A program made the position numbers and the translations under genes. Positions 53,469 to 57,090 of a stretch of DNA of 57,090 bases are shown here, piece by piece. Position 1 is the stretch's first letter; each line of letters opens with the position of its first letter. The stretch covers positions 1 to 57,090 of the forward strand of contig JAIROP010000036.1 of the NCBI GenBank assembly GCA_031257475.1, given 5' to 3'. Under the pieces are notes generated by a model that had not been told where the DNA came from, ran no database searches, and saw only the letters and a list, made by a program, of their open reading frames with translations. The DNA is from Holosporaceae bacterium. Its GTDB lineage: Bacteria; Pseudomonadota; Alphaproteobacteria; UBA3830.

Positions 53469-54373
53469 GAGCATCCAGTGGAGAACGAACACCGAGATTT
53501 TTCATGGAAATAGGAACTGTGTGCAGCAACGTTCTGGCTTTTGGTCGTTAATTTTTGCCGAGAAAAATTGGACTCCTCTGGGGTTAAATCGTCATATGAT
53601 TTTACCTCATATTTTATCTGAGTAGCAAGTTTGGCATCCTGCAGCCCATTTCCATATGATTTTACATCATAGTTGTAGATGGAGCCAGGGAGATCTGCTT
53701 TTAGACTTTTACTGCCATAGGATTTTCCAGAAAAATTCGGTGAACACTGTTCTAGCCACAAATTGGAAGTTGGGAGCCTGCGTACCTGTTTTACTGTGTA
53801 TATTCCCTGACCGCCAGCATTGTTCCTTCTTCCGTATATTTTTTCCTTCCAGCGGGATAATTTCCCATGGCGATATGGTTTTAATCCTCTGGAAGACCTT
53901 TTCCTACCACCATTTGGGGTTTTGGATTCGCTCTTTCCAGTATTTTGGGAACCGTGGAGATTTTTGTTTTTGGAGGATTTACCCTCACCGAGCTTTTCGC
54001 TCAAATGGGCCACAAGCTTTTTCATCTCTGCCAATTCATGAGCAACAGATGGATCAGACATTTTTGCCAAAGGGGATTTTGCCTTTCTGGCAGAACTCAA
54101 GTTAAGATGCTTATTAACGAGGTTCCGCACCCGCTGCTGTCTATCTACAGTTTTTTTTTGATTTTCGTCAGCATCAGCGTCTGTGTCCATGTCCGTGTTG
54201 CCATGGGGAGAGTCTCCTCCCTTCCCACCACCGCTTTCATCCGCGTCTTCATCTGTATCTGACGACGCTTCGTTCTGGTCTTCTTCATCTCCTTCATCGG
54301 CAAAAGCATAGCCTGATAGATTACAGATTCCGCAGAGCAGTAACATAAAAACATAGAACAGAAATCCACGCAT
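53465..54373 (-). CDS. Exported low-complexity protein of unknown function with KSY repeats
   Basis: 302 residues. The signal peptide is clear (RGFLFYVFMLLLCGICNLSGYAFA). An acidic segment (EGDEEDQNEASSDTDEDADE) follows, then a predicted coiled coil (PSVAHELAEMKKLVAHLSEKLGE), a basic Ser/Lys/Arg-rich centre, and near the C-terminus three units of about 20 residues starting KSYG, VKSYG and VKSYD. I recognise no family. Charge polarity and repeats suit a surface or periplasmic structural protein, but this is inference. It is transcribed away from the DnaA-box region. Confidence 0.6.
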   Translation of the reverse strand: MRGFLFYVFMLLLCGICNLSGYAFADEGDEEDQNEASSDTDEDADESGGGKGGDSPHGNTDMDTDADADENQKKTVDRQQRVRNLVNKHLNLSSARKAKSPLAKMSDPSVAHELAEMKKLVAHLSEKLGEGKSSKNKNLHGSQNTGKSESKTPNGGRKRSSRGLKPYRHGKLSRWKEKIYGRRNNAGGQGIYTVKQVRRLPTSNLWLEQCSPNFSGKSYGSKSLKADLPGSIYNYDVKSYGNGLQDAKLATQIKYEVKSYDDLTPEESNFSRQKLTTKSQNVAAHSSYFHEKSRCSFSTGCS

Positions 54374-54634
54374 AGCGTAATTATTTCACGGATGTACTAC
54401 TAATTGATTAATATCGAAGCCGTTTTCCCCTTCTCCTTTCCCATAGAAAGCTCGACTGGAGCAATAAATGCACCGCAGTTTCCATGGAGGATTTTGAATT
54501 CTTTAGACAGCGGACAAATAAACGGATCACGACAAAAAATGCAATAAAGCCAATATGTTAGAGCATTGATCTAAAAGGAAGCAAACAGAAATAACTATAT
54601 GAAAACCGCCATTTTTTATATCTAATGAGCATAA

Positions 54635-54669
54635 TTATCCACAGAGTTATCCACAGTTTTTGTTGATAA
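54635..54669. other. DnaA-box cluster (candidate origin or DnaA-regulated region)
   Basis: Two perfect TTATCCACA boxes lie in tandem at 54635-54643 and 54647-54655, and a third with one mismatch (TGTTGATAA, reverse strand) is at 54661-54669. AT-rich DNA flanks both sides, including AAAAAAATATTTTACTTTAC downstream. The cluster sits in a 441-base gap between divergent genes. This is what an origin or a DnaA-responsive promoter would look like. The usual alphaproteobacterial oriC neighbours (hemE, parAB, gidA) are not here. Confidence 0.5.
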
Positions 54670-54704
54670 CTAATTTACCGTTGGCTCAATGGAATACAAA
54701 ATTT

Positions 54705-54714
54705 CCCCCCCCCC
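54705..54714. repeat. Homopolymeric C10 tract
   Basis: Ten consecutive C lie 34 bases upstream of the -35 element of the promoter at 54749. Such tracts change length by slippage during replication. A run of eight C also occurs at 56714-56721. Confidence 0.8.
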
Positions 54715-54748
54715 GTTGTAGAAAGAAATGCATTTTTGAAAAAAATAT

Positions 54749-54777
54749 TTTACTTTACACTTTTTTTGTGTTACAAT
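54749..54777 (+). promoter_or_regulatory. Sigma70-like promoter for the secreted protein gene
   Basis: TTTACT (54749-54754), a 17-base spacer, and TACAAT (54772-54777). The transcript would start about 54784 and run into a strong AGGAGGGAAGGA ribosome site before the ATG at 54815. This is the best promoter/ribosome-site pair seen in the window. Confidence 0.6.
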
Positions 54778-54814
54778 AAAGACATAATTTTGTGAAAAAG
54801 AGGAGGGAAGGAAA

Positions 54815-55411
54815 ATGATTGGTATAGGAAGAACAACAGCGTGGTTGCCACTGGCTGTCGTATTGTCACTTGGGAACAGCTACGAGACGAAAGCAGCAGA
54901 TAGGGAAACTCCCCCAGAAGTGGGCAGCAGGAAACCAACTTTTTTTTATCCAGATTATACTACCTTCAGCGCGGCGTGCCTGTCTGCTGTCGGTATCGCG
55001 GATGCTTCTGGCAAGGCCCTCCCTGGGCATGAAGGAACAGTTCTATTTACACAGACTCACCGCCTTGGCAATGCAAAGGCGAGGGCTGCGCAGGTGCAAT
55101 ATGGAGCACCAAAAGGAGTAACTTGGGGCTGGCTCTGGGCCTTTGATTGTGACATTCTGTGTCTTGCCATTGTGTGCACAGATGCTGCAAATGCCGGAGT
55201 GGTTGAGCCCTTTTTTCTTGAAAAGCATGTAGCCAGGATAGGCGATCCTTCCTTGGCAGTGAAGATATTGAATTGTCGACTTCCTGGAAATATATTGAAT
55301 TACCGCGCAGTAGCTGTTGAAGCACAAAGGAATGGAAACAAAGCCCTAGTAGACTGGTTTGAGGCAAACGCAAAGCCAGTTTTAACTATACCAAATTCAA
55401 CACCCCAATGA
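54815..55411 (+). CDS. Secreted protein of unknown function
   Basis: 198 residues. A Sec signal peptide (ARTTAWLPLAVVLSL-like; cleavage probably near NSYETKAA) is followed by about 170 residues with six cysteines, several of them paired by context (WAFDCDILCLAIVCTDAANAG). I recognise no family. The GAPKGVTWGWLWAFDCDIL region looks folded rather than membrane-spanning. A strong promoter and ribosome site suggest high expression. It shares a divergent region, with DnaA boxes and a poly-C tract, with the exported 302-residue protein. Confidence 0.65.
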   Translation: MIGIGRTTAWLPLAVVLSLGNSYETKAADRETPPEVGSRKPTFFYPDYTTFSAACLSAVGIADASGKALPGHEGTVLFTQTHRLGNAKARAAQVQYGAPKGVTWGWLWAFDCDILCLAIVCTDAANAGVVEPFFLEKHVARIGDPSLAVKILNCRLPGNILNYRAVAVEAQRNGNKALVDWFEANAKPVLTIPNSTPQ

Positions 55412-55447
55412 TCAGTCAATTTTTTATCGTGTTCTCTTGGGTGGATC

Positions 55448-56530
55448 CTAGGAATGGCCTTCAGCAGAACTCGCTGAGTCGGTCGTCGGTACCGGAAGAC
55501 CGTGGAGCAGCTGGAAAAGCTGTAACGGCCGTTTTCGGACACACCGACTGACGAGGGTGAGGAAACGCGATTGTCTCTGCATAGAGGCAACCCCAGTTGG
55601 GAAGGCCGTGTTGATGAATTCCGTCAGACAGGAAAATAGGTCATGGAAAACCATGGCAAGAGGAGTGGGAGATCCACCGAAAGCATTTCGGTATTCTGGG
55701 ATGAATTTTTGTTGCTTTTCTACCTCGCAATAGGCAAAAAACACTCCGTTCCAGACTTCTCGATTAGACAACGCAACTGAACTGAGCGTGAGAACGTACT
55801 TATCTGATAGTTTCTGCAGGTTGAGGATATGATCAATGACAAAAATAACTTTTTTGCCGGAATTTTTCGCGTATTTAGTTGCAGCTTTTTGAGAAATGCT
55901 TGTATAGCGGATAATCTCCAAGCTATCATTTTCCTCTGATCCTTTCAATTCGTCCAAAATTATATCCAAGATTTGATCACCACGGCTGCCCTCCGGCAGT
56001 ATAACCAAAGCGCCCGTGATGTCTTGATTGTTCATCTGGGTAAACAGAGTATGAATTTCATCCCGATGAGATGGTCCACAGGCAAAAACATGATTACTAT
56101 TAACATTTGGATCGCTGGAGAGAGACAGCAGCGGTATGTTGGGAAACAGCGCCCCGTACTGTTTGGCCTCCTGAGCAAACACCGGTCCAATGATCGCCCT
56201 CAAATTTGGGAACCTCCTGGATAAAGAAAATTTATCCAGAGAAGGATCTGCCGAGTCCACCACGTGAAAGGTTATGTTGGAACTATTATTATTGTCCAGA
56301 CTCAGCAGGCAGACATTTACCATATCCTGTCCTAGGAAGCCGTTGCTGCCGGACATAGGCAGCAGTAACAAAACTGAATTTGGTCTATTGTTCTCATATT
56401 GCAGACTAGGATCCGAAAGCTCATCAGCGGCACGGAGTGGCGGTGGAATTTTTTCTACGGGTTGCATATCCCTGCTCACGGAACAGGAACTTACCCAAAA
56501 TACCAGGAAAAATTTTATCGACTGCCCCAT
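55448..56530 (-). CDS. LpoA/YraM-like penicillin-binding protein activator lipoprotein
   Basis: 360 residues. The signal peptide ends in the lipobox VSSC. A periplasmic-binding-protein type I fold follows: VLLLLPMSGSNGFLGQDMVNVC, LRAIIGPVFAQEAKQYGALF, IPLLSLSSDPNV and FACGPSHRDEIHTLF. These match the alphaproteobacterial PBP-activator (YraM/LpoA C-terminal) family, an outer-membrane lipoprotein that stimulates PBP1A. The last 60 residues are Arg/Leu-rich and look unlike the family. A neighbouring minus frame (55300-55590) carries ENGRYSFSSCSTVFRYR, which could be the true end, so a frameshift is possible. Confidence 0.75.
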   Translation of the reverse strand: MGQSIKFFLVFWVSSCSVSRDMQPVEKIPPPLRAADELSDPSLQYENNRPNSVLLLLPMSGSNGFLGQDMVNVCLLSLDNNNSSNITFHVVDSADPSLDKFSLSRRFPNLRAIIGPVFAQEAKQYGALFPNIPLLSLSSDPNVNSNHVFACGPSHRDEIHTLFTQMNNQDITGALVILPEGSRGDQILDIILDELKGSEENDSLEIIRYTSISQKAATKYAKNSGKKVIFVIDHILNLQKLSDKYVLTLSSVALSNREVWNGVFFAYCEVEKQQKFIPEYRNAFGGSPTPLAMVFHDLFSCLTEFINTAFPTGVASMQRQSRFLTLVSRCVRKRPLQLFQLLHGLPVPTTDSASSAEGHS

Positions 56531-57090
56531 CCTAATCCCCTAGACTGTTGGGAAAAATATCACAAAAACGAATAGGCAGCAGCATAAAATGTCTCCAATA
56601 ATGAGACTATTGCCTGGGAAAATCATCCAAAAGCCTCCCTATTGTGGAGGAGTATCGCTGAATAATCCGGGTTTTGGAGCCACACAAGTTTCTACTCTCG
56701 GGTTAATCAATAGCCCCCCCCACATCCCCGGTGTGGAATATATTAGGTTACCGTCTAGTGACCTAACGCTATTACTTCTCGTCATATAAAATGTACTAAC
56801 CAAGATTTAATCTGACGGTGGCGTATTTTTAGTCTCCCGAATTGTCATATAAGTAATGATTGTCGGAAGCGTTTTTATGGTATGCCAATTAATTAGATTT
56901 ATCAATGACAGTGTGTTTACGGGATTGCTCTATATAGATGGCAAGGTATGTTTATTAAGCAAGAGAGTTACCGACAATCTGAGCATTTCCTCCGATTTTG
57001 AGTAGCATTTGGTTTTTCTGTGCAATCTTGCGAGATAATATCTCAACACAGAATTGTATGATTCAAGCAAGCAAGTTTCCGACTTTGTTA
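56531..57090. other. Non-coding end of window with serial hairpins
   Basis: No convincing gene; a 66-codon frame at 56589-56789 is not protein-like. Four stem-loops follow one another. GTCTC/GAGAC (56591-56607), CCTCC/GGAGG (56634-56650) and CCACA/TGTGG (56720-56736) each have 5-base-pair stems and 7-base loops. A 9-pair stem with one G-U follows at 56743-56766. Farther on, ATTGTCGG (56859) and CCGACAAT (56971) are complementary. This could be a structured RNA, but I cannot name it. Confidence 0.35.

Noticed and set aside
1-57090. tRNA, rRNA or CRISPR arrays
   Set aside because: I looked for T-arm-like GGTTCGA blocks, rRNA motifs and regularly spaced direct repeats on both strands by eye and found none; GTTCGAA-like hits lie inside coding genes. 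A covariance scan would be more sensitive.

Overview
This is a gene-dense bacterial chromosome segment of moderate-to-low GC, about 88% coding by eye. Several families point to an alphaproteobacterium: TrcR/DUF1013 (22954-23508), GapR/DUF2312 (31996-32253), a Tim44-like protein (24078-24686), and a Cpa/Tad pilus operon in the cpaA-B-C-D-E-F-tadB-tadC order. A type VI spike island, many Sec-exported proteins of unknown function, degraded IS481 DNA and miniature repeats suggest a host-associated lineage such as a Holosporales-like endosymbiont. That placement is inference; no rRNA or tRNA gene was found to anchor taxonomy.

Layout. 1-2262: an IS481 transposase remnant, a CDF metal transporter and 3-hydroxybutyryl-CoA dehydrogenase. 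2286-11249 (minus): the Tad/Cpa pilus machine, without pilin, TadD or TadE/F/G genes in view. 11369-12463: an exported HExxH metallopeptidase-like protein. 12657-16290 (minus): an RRM protein, then a VgrG / MORN-repeat / PAAR-like (DUF4280) cassette. 16383-19822: an RluA-type pseudouridine synthase, a cysteine desulfurase carrying a lipoprotein signal, a SlyB-like lipoprotein and TsaC. 20050-22896 (minus): a small sugar module, made of a mannose-6-phosphate isomerase cupin fused to a eukaryotic-type phosphomannomutase, a HxGH nucleotidyltransferase and a GT4 glycosyltransferase. 22954-28113: TrcR, dCTP deaminase, Tim44-like protein, cell-wall amidase and PBP1A. 28098-32968 (minus): pgsA, tsaE, pth, rplY, prs, pgeF, gapR and yqgE. 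33035-44258: dsbD, an anaerobic NrdD without its glycyl-radical end, ampG, folC (minus), glmM, rmuC, dacC and tmk. 44294-49921: an exported S9-peptidase-like protein with no visible catalytic serine, a basic unknown protein (minus), an XRE regulator and an M24 aminopeptidase. 50047-53468: valS and truA. 53465-57090: exported unknown proteins, a tandem DnaA-box cluster, an LpoA-like PBP activator and a structured non-coding end.

Cell-wall functions recur through the window: amidase, PBP1A, DacC, GlmM, AmpG, a PBP activator and SlyB. So do t6A/tRNA functions: TsaC, TsaE, TruA, ValS and Pth. The least ordinary material is the mannose module, the exported PLP enzyme, the inactive S9 protein, the VgrG-MORN-PAAR cassette, the truncated NrdD, a family of inverted-repeat miniature elements (about 19.8-20.0, 42.1-42.2 and 46.4-46.6 kb), and the DnaA-box/poly-C region near 54.7 kb.
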